Shown piece after piece: positions 43,316-52,059 of a stretch of DNA of 64,000 nt. A model generated the notes under the pieces. That model saw only the letters and a list, made by a program, of their open reading frames with translations, searched no databases and had not been told where the DNA came from. The DNA is from Microlunatus parietis (GTDB lineage: Bacteria; Actinomycetota; Actinomycetes; Propionibacteriales; Propionibacteriaceae). A program made the translations under genes and the position numbers. How positions within the stretch are numbered: the stretch's first letter is position 1; each line of letters begins with the position of its first letter. The DNA lies in the NCBI RefSeq assembly GCF_013407955.1, contig NZ_JACCBU010000001.1, positions 248,001 to 312,000 of the forward strand, in the 5' to 3' direction.

Positions 43316-45735
43316 CCCAGGCCGGGCGGCTACCGTTCACACTCGCGCCGCTGCCTGGCGAATCGTTCGAGGTATGGCTGGTCACCTACGCGACCAGGCT
43401 GCGAGTCAGCATTCGGACGATGCTCACCGCGCTCGATCTGCCCGCCCCGTCCCAGGGAAGCTGGGGCAGACCAGAGGCCACCGGGGAGGCCGTCGATCAG
43501 ATCTGCGCAGCGACCGGGCTGAACGCCGTCGCCGTTGCCGTTGCCGACATGCTCCGCCCCTCGCTGCGGGTGCCTCCTATCGCGATGCTCCGAGTGTGGT
43601 CGCCGCGGTCGACCAGCCGATTCTGCCCGTCCTGCCTCGCGGACTCCGGCGGCGAATGGTCTGCGGACTGGCGGCTCAGGTTGCAGTTCTTCTGCCTTCG
43701 CCACCACTGCCTCCTGGTCGAACACTGCTCACGCTGCGAGGCTCCGCAGAAAGGGTCGATCGCGGGACCCAGTTTCTGGCCCGGTGGCCCATCGGATCGC
43801 GTTGCCTCCACCGAGCGGAACCGGCTGCTCTGCGCCTGCGGCCAAGACCTATCCGGCATCGAACCGCCAGCGTGTCTCGACGTGGCTGCTGCGGCAGACG
43901 CGCAACGGCTCATCGACCGGCTGCTGACCGAGGTCCGGAATCCCTCCGGGAGCAAGAACTCCCGCCAGGAGGCGATGTCGGAACTGATCGATCTCACCCT
44001 GATCGCCGTTCACCTGGCATCGAAGAACCGGCAGTCCTACAGCGTGCAGCCATCGATCGCGATGCTGCGAGCCGACCGGCTCACCGCTGCCGCTGGCCTC
44101 CTGCTCAATGGCGAGGATGCCCAGCCCGACCCGCTGCTCCGGGTCGTCGAGGACGCCGATGTCGGCAGGAGACCCAAAGCGATCCCGCACTCCTGGCGCA
44201 TCGCCAGCCCGCAGCTGCGCACACGAATCGCACGAGGTCGCGCCCTGGCCGGTCTTCTCAGCCCAGTCGATCGAGTTCGCTACGGCACGAGCCTGACGAC
44301 GATGAGACTGCTCCCGCCGCACCAGCCCAGCAACACAGACCCGGCGATCAAACGAGCCGCGAGGCTGCCCGACCAACTCTGGCCGGCCTGGGCGATACGT
44401 CTCTGCGATGAGGAAACGGAAGCCGCCTACTTCCGCACCACGATGCTGGCCGCGCTGCTGCTACCGCACAGCGCACTCCCACTCAAAGGCCACATCCTGC
44501 CGCTGGTCGGCGCGGACCTCAAACCGAACACCGTCATGTATTACCTCGGGCGTCTGCTGGACAGGCCCTCCGGCAAGACGACGCTGGGCATGCTCGCCGA
44601 ACTCGCGTTCGCTATCGACGACCACGACATCCCGATCGACTACGCCAGGCGACGCCAACTCGCCGCGACCACGAAACTGATCGATGCCCGCGCCTGGAAC
44701 CGGATCTCTCGCGGCTTCCCCGGCGGCCCCGCCAAGACCCTCGACAACGCGCGCCGCTACCTCTACGAACTCATCACCGGCGGAAGCCTCCTCAGCGCCC
44801 CGCGCCCATACCAATACTTCTCCGGCACTGCCCGCGCAGATCGCTACCACGCCTTCGCCGACTTCATGTCCGCCGGCGTCGCCGACGCCCTCCACCAGCA
44901 CGCCAGGCAACTCCTCGACTCGGCGGGCATCACCGGCGAACCCCTCACCTGGGAGCCGCCAACCGACTGGGTGAGCGCGAGCCGATGGCCCGGCGCCGAG
45001 CCAGAGCACACCGATCCGGCCCTCGTTCACCGAGCGATCCTGGATCGACACCAGTCGATCCCGACCATCGCTGCCGAGCTTGGCATCTCACTCCAGCACG
45101 TCCGCACGGTCCTGCGCGCCCACCCGCTGCCCCGGCCAGGACGGTCCCGCCCCAATCTCTCCCATCGCATCCTCCCTGCACCCACAGGCTCATCCATCCA
45201 GCATGCTGCTGCAGAAGCAGGCGTGTTCTACGTCAACCCGTCATGGCTTCACGAGGAATACGCCACCTGGCATCGTGGCATCGCCGACATCGCGCGCGAA
45301 GTCGGCTGCACGCGAGAAACCCTCATGACGTTCGCGTGGGTGCACGGCATCCCGACCCACACCGGCCGCAGCCTCAACTACACCGTGAACCGAGAAGCCC
45401 TCGGTGATCGCCACCCCTCGGAGATCCCCGAGCCGCTGCGCCGGGCTCTCTATGGACTCGGCGCACGCTCCCGACTGGAACGCTTCATCGCCATCGTCGA
45501 CCAGCGCAGTCTCAGCCAGGCCGCACACCTCACCGGAAGCTCAACCGGCACCATCAGCAGACAACTCCGACTGCTCGAAGAGTTCGTCGGCGGGCGGCTG
45601 TTCCACCGCACCCCGGCGCAGCCCCTTACCTCTCTCACGCCGCTGGGCGAGCAGCTCGCACGCCAAGCACGCGAACACCTCGGGATCGAACCCATCGGGC
45701 AGCCCGGCGCGTCACCGAGCTCCGTCGGCCGCTGA
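43312..45735 (+). CDS. tniQ: TniQ/TnsD-like target-selection protein with C-terminal HTH domains
   Basis: An 807-residue protein. The N-terminal TniQ domain starts PFTLAPLPGESFEVWL and has zinc ligands FCPSC (104-108) and FCLRHHC...HCSRC (about 127-144). The large C-terminal part resembles TnsD. It contains two HTH-like units (IPTIAAELGISLQHVRTVL and IADIAREVGCTRETLMTFA) and, from about 721 on, a region like a LysR-type HTH (QRSLSQAAHLTGSSTGTISRQLRLLEEFVGG). A long TnsD-like tail is expected to bind a specific attachment sequence. The LysR-like extension is unusual. The stop lies 130 bp before the right end. Confidence 0.88.
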   Translation: MTQAGRLPFTLAPLPGESFEVWLVTYATRLRVSIRTMLTALDLPAPSQGSWGRPEATGEAVDQICAATGLNAVAVAVADMLRPSLRVPPIAMLRVWSPRSTSRFCPSCLADSGGEWSADWRLRLQFFCLRHHCLLVEHCSRCEAPQKGSIAGPSFWPGGPSDRVASTERNRLLCACGQDLSGIEPPACLDVAAAADAQRLIDRLLTEVRNPSGSKNSRQEAMSELIDLTLIAVHLASKNRQSYSVQPSIAMLRADRLTAAAGLLLNGEDAQPDPLLRVVEDADVGRRPKAIPHSWRIASPQLRTRIARGRALAGLLSPVDRVRYGTSLTTMRLLPPHQPSNTDPAIKRAARLPDQLWPAWAIRLCDEETEAAYFRTTMLAALLLPHSALPLKGHILPLVGADLKPNTVMYYLGRLLDRPSGKTTLGMLAELAFAIDDHDIPIDYARRRQLAATTKLIDARAWNRISRGFPGGPAKTLDNARRYLYELITGGSLLSAPRPYQYFSGTARADRYHAFADFMSAGVADALHQHARQLLDSAGITGEPLTWEPPTDWVSASRWPGAEPEHTDPALVHRAILDRHQSIPTIAAELGISLQHVRTVLRAHPLPRPGRSRPNLSHRILPAPTGSSIQHAAAEAGVFYVNPSWLHEEYATWHRGIADIAREVGCTRETLMTFAWVHGIPTHTGRSLNYTVNREALGDRHPSEIPEPLRRALYGLGARSRLERFIAIVDQRSLSQAAHLTGSSTGTISRQLRLLEEFVGGRLFHRTPAQPLTSLTPLGEQLARQAREHLGIEPIGQPGASPSSVGR

Positions 45736-45740
45736 AGAAA

Positions 45741-45865
45741 GGGCCAACTACGGCGCACGCGCCACCCCGACGCAGCTACCAAGCGCAGGCAGTGACCGGC
45801 GGATTCTCGGGGCCAACAAGGGCCAAGTAGACGGACGCAGGGGCCAACTCCACCGACTTCCTACA
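45741..45865 (-). repeat. Right transposon end with GGGCCAA repeats
   Basis: Inverted copies of the left-end motif occur at 45741, 45810, 45820 and 45841. The end finishes GGGCCAACT-N10-CCTACA, the mirror of the left terminus. The different spacing of the two ends is usual for Tn7-like elements, which orient insertion. Confidence 0.82.
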
Positions 45866-45870
45866 GCCAG
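45866..45870. repeat. Target-site duplication GCCAG, right copy
   Basis: Matches 39210-39214 exactly and directly follows the terminal CCTACA. Confidence 0.92.
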
Positions 45871-45872
45871 CA

Positions 45873-45900
45873 GGCCCGCTCTCTGCGTTGGGAGCGGGCC
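45873..45900 (+). terminator. Stem-loop after the transposon, between the two pilin-like genes
   Basis: GGCCCGCTC and GAGCGGGCC form a 9-bp perfect stem with a 10-base loop, followed by CTTCGTCT rather than a clean T-tract. Before insertion it lay about 16 bp after the copy 1 stop, so it could be a partial terminator or a stem that sets relative expression of the two pilin-like genes. Confidence 0.55.
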
Positions 45901-45981
45901 CTTCGTCTGCCCGGTCTCGCCAGTCGCTCCCTGGTTCACCTCGTCGCCACAAGCCATTCGCTCAGCGAGGGAGTAACCGCC

Positions 45982-46251
45982 GTGATCGACATCGACCCCA
46001 ACAGCTCGGGACTGCCCGGCATCGACCAGCTCCGCACCATCGTTGGCGCCGTGATGACGGTCGGCCTCATCCTCTCCGTACTGGCGCTAATCGTCTCCGC
46101 GATCGTCTGGGCCTACGGCGCCAACAGCTCGAACCCGCATCTGGCGGGCAGGGGCAAGCTGGGCGTTCTCATCTCCTGCGGTGCCGCGGTGATCTGCGGC
46201 GCGGCGGTGACGCTCGTAAACTTCTTCTGGAACGTCGGCCAGGCTGTATAG
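45982..46251 (+). CDS. Small two-helix membrane protein (DUF6112-like, pilin-like), copy 2
   Basis: An 89-residue protein with two hydrophobic segments, homologous to the protein at 38934: DPNSSGLPGIDQLRTIVGAV and GKLGVLISCGAAVICGAAVTLVNF match its counterpart. It starts with GTG and precedes the VirB6-like gene by 28 bp. A channel or pilin-like subunit of the transfer system is likely. Before the transposon arrived the two copies were about 125 bp apart. Confidence 0.75.
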   Translation: MIDIDPNSSGLPGIDQLRTIVGAVMTVGLILSVLALIVSAIVWAYGANSSNPHLAGRGKLGVLISCGAAVICGAAVTLVNFFWNVGQAV

Positions 46252-46279
46252 GGCCGCCGGTCACCGCAGGAGATTTGAG

Positions 46280-47611
46280 ATGGGTGTCTGCGACGTTCCC
46301 GTGATTTCGACCGTCTGCGACGTGGCGGGCCAGGCTGCCGCGACGGTCGTGGCTGCCCCGTTCGACTGGCTCGCCCAGGCGATGGGCGGCGCGGCCGGCT
46401 GGCTGATCGAGGCGATGTGGGCCGTGTTCGACACGACCACGCTGGTCGATGTCCAGACAGACGGGTTCACCAGCGTCTACAACCTGATCTTCGGCATCGG
46501 CGTCTTCCTCGTCCTGATCTTCTTCTGCCTGCAACTCATCACCGGGCTGATCCGCCGCGACCCGACCGCGCTGTCCAGAGCCGCGCTCGGCGCGGCGAAA
46601 TCGGTGCTGGGCGCGTTCGTGGTCGTCACGCTGACCGCGCTCGCACTGGAAATCGTGGACCAGCTCAGCATCGGCATCATCCAGACGTCCGGCGAGACCA
46701 CCGAGACGATGGGCGACAAGATCATCCTGCTCGCCGCCGGGCTCAGCGGCATCAACATCGCCGCGCCCGGCGTCGGCGCGATCGTCACGATCTTCCTGGC
46801 CGGGCTGATGATCGCCGCCGTCGCGATCGTCTGGTTCAGCCTGCTGATCCGCAAGGCGCTGCTGCTGGTCGGCGTGGTGCTGGCACCGATCGCGTTCGCC
46901 GGCGCGTCCTGGGACGCCACCAAAGGATGGATCGGGAAATGGGCGGCGTTCGTGATCGCCCTCATCATCAGCAAGCTCGTGCTCGTCGTCATCTTCTTGC
47001 TGGCGATCACGCAGATCGCCACCCCGATCGAGCTGGACATCGCCGCCGTCACCGAACCGATCACCGGCATCGTGCTCATGGGCATCGCGGCCTTCGCGCC
47101 CTACATGGTCTACCGCTTCGTGTCGTTCGTGGGCTTCGACCTGTACCAGCAGATGGGCACCGAGCAGGAGGCCAAGAACGCGCTCAACCGTCCCGTCCCG
47201 ATCCCCTCCAAGCCCCAAGGCGGCGGCGAGCCCAAGAAGGTTCTCGAAGACCCCAATGACGGCGCGTCGGACGCAGGATCAGGTGGCACGCCTCCGCCGT
47301 CGCCCGCCCCGGCGCAGGCACCTGCCGCGGCCGGCGGTGAAACCGTGGGCGCCGAAGCCGGCGCCTCCGCCGCGGGCGCGGGACCGGCGGCAGCCGTCGT
47401 GGTCGGAGCGAAGGTCGCCAAGGATGCCGCCGAGGCCGGGCCGAAGGCCGGGCACGCGGTGGCCGGTCAGGCCGAGACCGCCGCCGACGCCGCAGGCGGG
47501 CAGAACGGCGGCACCCCGCCGCCGTCGCAGACGCCCCCGCCGTCCACGCCGCAGCCGAGGACGCCCACGGAGCCGTCCAACCCCACGGCATCGCCGTGGG
47601 GCAAGGAGTGA
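46280..47611 (+). CDS. VirB6/TrbL-like polytopic membrane protein
   Basis: A 443-residue protein with about seven hydrophobic segments between residues 20 and 290, including a central RKALLLVGVVLAPIAFAGASWDATKGW segment typical of TrbL/VirB6. The last 130 residues are a low-complexity A, G, P-rich tail, presumably outside or in the cytoplasm. VirB6-type proteins form the inner-membrane channel for DNA. It follows the pilin-like gene and leads to the SCO6880 and VirB4 genes. Confidence 0.8.
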   Translation: MGVCDVPVISTVCDVAGQAAATVVAAPFDWLAQAMGGAAGWLIEAMWAVFDTTTLVDVQTDGFTSVYNLIFGIGVFLVLIFFCLQLITGLIRRDPTALSRAALGAAKSVLGAFVVVTLTALALEIVDQLSIGIIQTSGETTETMGDKIILLAAGLSGINIAAPGVGAIVTIFLAGLMIAAVAIVWFSLLIRKALLLVGVVLAPIAFAGASWDATKGWIGKWAAFVIALIISKLVLVVIFLLAITQIATPIELDIAAVTEPITGIVLMGIAAFAPYMVYRFVSFVGFDLYQQMGTEQEAKNALNRPVPIPSKPQGGGEPKKVLEDPNDGASDAGSGGTPPPSPAPAQAPAAAGGETVGAEAGASAAGAGPAAAVVVGAKVAKDAAEAGPKAGHAVAGQAETAADAAGGQNGGTPPPSQTPPPSTPQPRTPTEPSNPTASPWGKE

Positions 47612-47617
47612 CCACCC

Positions 47618-49084
47618 ATGCCCACCACGGACCAGAAGACACCCGGTAGCGAGCTGACGCCGATGAAGTTCAGCCGACTCACCCGCCGAGGGGTGCTGCT
47701 CGGCCTCTCGGTCGCGCAGCTCATCACCCTCGGCATCGGCGGCCTGGCGCTGCTGGCCGCGTTCTACGGCGGCGCCGGGATGCTGCTGGTCTACACCGCC
47801 CCGGTCTGGCTGCTCGCGGTCGTGCTGACCTGGGTGCCCATCGCTGGGAGGCCGATGGTCGAATGGCTCCCTGTCGCGCTCTGGTGGCTGTGGCGCTCCA
47901 CCGGCGGGCAACTGCTCTACCGGCGGCGGATCGTCAAGCCCCGCCCTGCCGGAAGTCTCGCGCTGCCCGGTGACATGGCCCGGCTTCGGGAGCACCTGGA
48001 CCCCGAGACCGGGGCGTGCATGATCCACGACCCCCGCCAGGCAACCTTGACGGTCGTGACGGAAGTGACCCATCCGGCATTCATCCTGCTCGACCCCGGC
48101 GAGCAAGAGCGCCGCGTCACCTCCTGGGGGCGAGTGCTCGCCACGGTCTGCCGGTCCGGGCGGATCGCGACCCTGCAAGTGCTCGAACGAACCCTGCCCG
48201 ACTCCGGTAGCGGGCTGGCCGAGTGGTGGGCCGAGCACGGCACCGACGACGGCTCCTGGGCCGCGACCACCTACCGCGAACTGATCGAGCGGGCCGGCCC
48301 CGCCGGGGAACGGCACGCCACCACGGTCAGCCTCTCCCTGGACATGAAGGTCGCCTCCCGGCAGATCAGGACCGCCGGCGGCGGCATCCGCGGCGCCGCC
48401 GCGGTGCTCCGGCAGGAGATGGCGACGCTGGTCGCCGCGCTGCGTTCGGCGGACTTGACCCCTTCGGGGTGGCTCGGCCCCGGTCAGGTCGCGGTCATCC
48501 TCCGCTCGGCGTATGACCCGGCCGTGGCCGCCACCTTGGAGCGCCACGGGCGGCTCGGGCAGGAGCTCGCCGCCGCCGGCCCGGTCGCGGTCACCGAGAC
48601 CTGGGGCAACCTGCGCACCGACTCCGCCTGGCACACCGTGCTGTGGGTCTCGGAGTGGCCCCGCAGCCTCGTCTATCCGGGGTTCCTCGCGCCGGTGCTG
48701 CTCTCCACCGGCATCCAACGGGCGGTGTCGCTGATCTACACCCCGATGCGCTCGGACCAGGCGGCCCGCGACATCCGCAAGAAGAAGGTCGAACACATCT
48801 CCGATGCGGCCCAGCGCGCCCGAATCGGGCAGATCGAGGACGCCGCGCAGACCGCCGAATACCAAGACGTTCTCCAGCAGGAAGCCGACCTGACCGCCGG
48901 CCACGGGATTCTACGGGTCTCCGGGCTCATCTCCGTCTCCGCCCCCAGCGTCGACGAGCTGGAAGCCGCAGTCGCCGCGATCGAACAAGCCTCGATCCAA
49001 GCCTCCTGCGAGACCCGAAGGCTCGTCGGCCAGCAAGCCGTCGCGTTCACGGCGGCCGCGCTGCCGCTGTGCCGCACGGTGTGA
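47618..49084 (+). CDS. SCO6880-family conjugation protein
   Basis: A 488-residue protein with two N-terminal membrane helices (about 35-80) and a long soluble part. It matches the SCO6880 family, which accompanies VirB4 in actinobacterial transfer regions: KFSRLTRRGVLLGLS at the start, RHATTVSLSLDMKVASRQIRTAGGG in the middle and IRKKKVEHISDAAQRARIGQ near 385. The helices recall the VirB3/PrgI component and the rest an N-terminal VirB4-like domain. Follows the VirB6-like gene by 6 bp. Confidence 0.82.
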   Translation: MPTTDQKTPGSELTPMKFSRLTRRGVLLGLSVAQLITLGIGGLALLAAFYGGAGMLLVYTAPVWLLAVVLTWVPIAGRPMVEWLPVALWWLWRSTGGQLLYRRRIVKPRPAGSLALPGDMARLREHLDPETGACMIHDPRQATLTVVTEVTHPAFILLDPGEQERRVTSWGRVLATVCRSGRIATLQVLERTLPDSGSGLAEWWAEHGTDDGSWAATTYRELIERAGPAGERHATTVSLSLDMKVASRQIRTAGGGIRGAAAVLRQEMATLVAALRSADLTPSGWLGPGQVAVILRSAYDPAVAATLERHGRLGQELAAAGPVAVTETWGNLRTDSAWHTVLWVSEWPRSLVYPGFLAPVLLSTGIQRAVSLIYTPMRSDQAARDIRKKKVEHISDAAQRARIGQIEDAAQTAEYQDVLQQEADLTAGHGILRVSGLISVSAPSVDELEAAVAAIEQASIQASCETRRLVGQQAVAFTAAALPLCRTV

Positions 49085-49134
49085 CCGGCGCGCTCACCTG
49101 GCAGGCATCCCACCCTCGTTGAAGGAGGCCCGTG

Positions 49135-49932
49135 ATGCCGACATACACGAACCCGACCAGCGATGCCAGCGATGCCTACGAGGCGTTGCGCGGTCTGGCT
49201 CACGCCAGCCGTAGCTTCGAGGACCCGTCCGAGACCTACGTGGTGATCGGTGAGCTGTTGGGCGGGCTGCGATCGCTGCGGCAGGTGCTCGACCAGCTCG
49301 CCGCCGCCCATCTGAGCCGGCAGCATCACGTCACCGACGAGTCCCGCGAGTACAGCGGCGGTGCGGCCGAGGCGCTGGCCGCAGCGGATGAGCTGCACCA
49401 GGCCGGCACGCTCATCGACCAGGCCGACGACCGCCTGAGCGCGGCCATGACCCACTCGGGCCGGATCGTGTGGAACCCGCAGGACCGGATGGTGGAGCGG
49501 TGGGTTGGCGTCGTGTTCCTCCAAGGCGAGGAAGCCGACCGGGTGATCGACCTCATCGACGCCCACGGGGTCGAGGCGGGGATCGAGCATCTGTCGGCGT
49601 GGGACTACGGCGAGGAGACCACGAACGCCGCCTTGGAGAACGGCGACGTTCACGACACCGCCCCGGTCTATCCCGGTGACCGGCAGGCCGAGACCGGCGA
49701 CTACGCGATGACCTACAACCCGATGGCCGGGCACGTCGCCCTGTACCGGCGGCACCTGATCCGTGCCGAGGACGCCATCGACAAAGAAGCAGGGGCGCAC
49801 GTCCCGGCCCGCCGCCCGACGACAGGCCGTGAGCGAGAGACGGCCGGGCGGCGTAGCGCCGTCCGTGACGGGGGCTGGTTCGAGCATCCCGGCGTCGCCG
49901 CCGTCAAGCAGGCCCGCGGGCTGTCGCTCTGA
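49135..49932 (+). CDS. Hypothetical protein between SCO6880 and VirB4 genes
   Basis: A 265-residue hydrophilic protein. The ATG at 49135 lies 6 bases after AAGGAGG; the preceding GTG at 49132 is too close. The first half is helical (LGGLRSLRQVLDQLAAAHLSRQ) and could be a coiled coil, the second half has no recognised fold. The conserved ending GWFEHPGVAAVKQARGLSL resembles the next gene's SSWFDRPAGGWVSG. Part of the conjugation operon; function unknown. Confidence 0.68.
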   Translation: MPTYTNPTSDASDAYEALRGLAHASRSFEDPSETYVVIGELLGGLRSLRQVLDQLAAAHLSRQHHVTDESREYSGGAAEALAAADELHQAGTLIDQADDRLSAAMTHSGRIVWNPQDRMVERWVGVVFLQGEEADRVIDLIDAHGVEAGIEHLSAWDYGEETTNAALENGDVHDTAPVYPGDRQAETGDYAMTYNPMAGHVALYRRHLIRAEDAIDKEAGAHVPARRPTTGRERETAGRRSAVRDGGWFEHPGVAAVKQARGLSL

Positions 49933-49973
49933 CATAGCCACCACGGAGACGTGCCGGCGCGCACCTGCCCGCC

Positions 49974-50441
49974 ATGAACAGCGCAGACCCCACCGCTTCG
50001 ATGTCCCGGCACGTCGGGACGCTCACCTTGACCGTCTGGCCGGACTCGCCGCTGGGCGAGCACCAGCGATATGCCTACCGCATCGAGGACACCGCGACCG
50101 GGCAGACGCTCGTCGGCCGGGACCTGTTCACCGGCGCCGGAGCGCCGGTCGCCCCGGACCGCGCGATGCGCGACCTCGCCGCCTTCCTGGCAGCGGCCGG
50201 CGACGCCCGCCAGTACGCCATCGACAACCCCGGCAGCAGGCCCGAGCATGAGTGCCTGTTTCCCGGATGGGTCGCGGAGGCCGCTCGCCAGAACGCGGAC
50301 GCGCTGGCACCGCTCGGCATCGAGGGCCCGCCGCAGCCCAAGCCGGACATGCCACAGCAGCCTCGCCCGGCGCCGGACTCGTCATGGTTCGACCGTCCCG
50401 CCGGCGGTTGGGTCTCCGGGGCGCGGGGGCGGTCGTTGTGA
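49974..50441 (+). CDS. Hypothetical protein before virB4
   Basis: A 155-residue soluble protein. The first 90 residues form an alpha/beta region (LTLTVWPDSPLGEHQRYAYRI, TLVGRDLFTGAGAPVAP), then a proline-rich stretch and a short WFDRPAGGWV ending. The stop overlaps the GTG of virB4 by 4 bp (GTGA), so the two are translated together. Function unknown; the context suggests a transfer component. Confidence 0.65.
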   Translation: MNSADPTASMSRHVGTLTLTVWPDSPLGEHQRYAYRIEDTATGQTLVGRDLFTGAGAPVAPDRAMRDLAAFLAAAGDARQYAIDNPGSRPEHECLFPGWVAEAARQNADALAPLGIEGPPQPKPDMPQQPRPAPDSSWFDRPAGGWVSGARGRSL

Positions 50442-51946
50442 GCCGGGGCGAGAAGCTGCACACCGCTGTCCTCGTCACTCCCGCCTCGGAGCGGCGCCGG
50501 CTGCGCAAGCAGCGGCGGCAAGCCGCCGCCCGCCTCGTCGCCGAGCAGCGTCACGTCGAGAAGGAAGCGGCCCAGGCCAAGGCCGCCGCCGAACGGGCTG
50601 AACGCCGTGCCACGGTCTACCTGCCCGCCGCCGGCGAGCCCGGCCCGGCCGCGCTGAGGACACCGGGCCGCTTCCGGGTGGCCCGGCATCAGGACACCAG
50701 CGCCGTGCTCGCCGGGCAGTACCCGTTCCTGGCCGAAGCCGGGCTCGGAGCCGCGGGAATCTTCATCGGCCAAGACCTCTACAGCGGCTCCTCGTTCGTG
50801 TACGACCCGTGGGAGTTGTACCGCAGGGGCATCATCACCGCGCCGAACCTGATCTTGGCGGGGATCGTCGGCTCCGGGAAATCGTCGCTCGCCAAGAGCC
50901 TCTACACCCGCAGTCTGCCCTTCGGGTACCGCGTCTATGTCCCCGGCGACCCCAAAGGCGAGCACTCCGGCGTCGCCGAAGCAGTCGGCGGGAAAGCGAT
51001 CATCCTCGGGCACGGGATGGGCAACAGGCTCAACCCCTTGGATGAGGGCTACCGGCCCGGCGGCCTGTCCGACCAGGAGTGGGCCACCACCCTCGCCGCG
51101 CGACGCCGCGATCTGCTCGGAGCCTTGACGGAGACGGTGCTGGATCGGCGGTTGGCGCCGTTGGAGCACACCGCGATCGACACCGCCCTGGCCGGCGCGG
51201 TCCGCGACGCGGACGTGCCGATCCTGCCGATGGTGGTCGACCGGCTGCTGCGCCCCGACCCTGCCGACGACCCGGACGGCCGGCTCACCGAGGACGGCCG
51301 CCAGGTCGGCCACGCGCTGCGCCGCCTGGTGGCCGGGGACCTGGCCGGCCTGTTCGACGGGCCGAGCACCGTCAGGTTCGACCCGTCGCTGCCGATGGTC
51401 AGCCTCGATCTTTCGCGCGTCACCGAGAACAGCACGTTGATTTCGGTGCTGATGACCTGCTCGTCGGCATGGATGGAAGCCGCCCTGCTCGACCCCAACG
51501 GGGGCCGCAGATGGGTCGTCTACGACGAGGCATGGAGGCTCATGTCCCACCCGGCGCTCCTGCGCAGGATGGACGCCCACTGGCGTCTCGCCCGGCACTA
51601 CGGGCTGGCCAATCTCTTGGTGTTCCACAAGCTCACCGACTTGGAGAACGTCGGCGATGCCGGATCGGCGAACCGGGCGCTGGCGAACAGCCTGCTGGCA
51701 AACGCGGAGACGAGGATCGTCTACCGGCAGGAGACCGATCAGCTCGGCCCCACCGCCGTCGCGCTCGGGCTGACCGGCACCGAACGCCGCCTGCTGCCCG
51801 GACTCGGCACCGGGCAAGGGCTCTGGCGGATCAAGGACCGGGCCTTCGTCGTGCAGCACCAACTCCACCCCGCCGAGCTCGCCGCGTTCGACACCACCGC
51901 CCGCATGACCGGCGAAACCCGCAAGTTCACGATTCCTGAAGACTAA
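50438..51946 (+). CDS. virB4: VirB4/TraC-like conjugative ATPase
   Basis: A 502-residue ATPase that powers assembly of the transfer channel. Walker A is GIVGSGKSSLAK near 142-153, Walker B WVVYDEAWRL near 362-371, with the RRMDAHWRLARHYGLANLLVFHKLTD segment of the VirB4 C-terminal fold after it. The N-terminal 80 residues are a basic coiled region. It starts at GTG 50438, coupled to the upstream gene. It is the last transfer gene in the window; no VirD4/TraG follows, as the next DNA is the second metal-resistance unit. Confidence 0.92.
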   Translation: MSRGEKLHTAVLVTPASERRRLRKQRRQAAARLVAEQRHVEKEAAQAKAAAERAERRATVYLPAAGEPGPAALRTPGRFRVARHQDTSAVLAGQYPFLAEAGLGAAGIFIGQDLYSGSSFVYDPWELYRRGIITAPNLILAGIVGSGKSSLAKSLYTRSLPFGYRVYVPGDPKGEHSGVAEAVGGKAIILGHGMGNRLNPLDEGYRPGGLSDQEWATTLAARRRDLLGALTETVLDRRLAPLEHTAIDTALAGAVRDADVPILPMVVDRLLRPDPADDPDGRLTEDGRQVGHALRRLVAGDLAGLFDGPSTVRFDPSLPMVSLDLSRVTENSTLISVLMTCSSAWMEAALLDPNGGRRWVVYDEAWRLMSHPALLRRMDAHWRLARHYGLANLLVFHKLTDLENVGDAGSANRALANSLLANAETRIVYRQETDQLGPTAVALGLTGTERRLLPGLGTGQGLWRIKDRAFVVQHQLHPAELAAFDTTARMTGETRKFTIPED

Positions 51947-51987
51947 ATCGCCGGAAGAAGCGGGTTCAGGCCATGGTTTCTGAGGTG

Positions 51988-52020
51988 TGGGGTTGCATGT
52001 TCCGCGAACATGCAACCCCA
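51988..52020. terminator. Perfect long hairpin between convergent genes
   Basis: TGGGGTTGCATGTTC and its exact reverse complement flank CGC, giving 15-bp arms. It lies between virB4 and the convergent merR gene, a usual place for a two-way terminator, although no T-tracts flank it. It could also mark a junction of mobile DNA. Confidence 0.65.
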
Positions 52021-52059
52021 CCGGTGAACACTTGGGCCGGGCGTGCATCTGCCGCAGGC

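Larger units (their letters stand above)
39215..45865. mobile_element. Complete minimal Tn7-like transposon
   Basis: This 6651-bp unit starts TGTAGG and ends CCTACA. Both ends read TGTAGG-N10-AGTTGGCCC inward and are flanked by 5-bp GCCAG duplications. Inside are only tnsA, tnsB, tnsC and tniQ, each overlapping the next by 4 bp; no cargo and no CRISPR genes were found. The tnsA-side end is 14 bp past the stop of a pilin-like gene, as Tn7 places its tnsA-side (right) end downstream of glmS. The intact ends and genes suggest a recent, possibly active insertion. Confidence 0.93.

Noticed and set aside
39215..45865. CRISPR-associated transposon
   Set aside because: The four core genes are those of Tn7-like elements, but no Cas genes or repeat-spacer array are inside or beside the unit.
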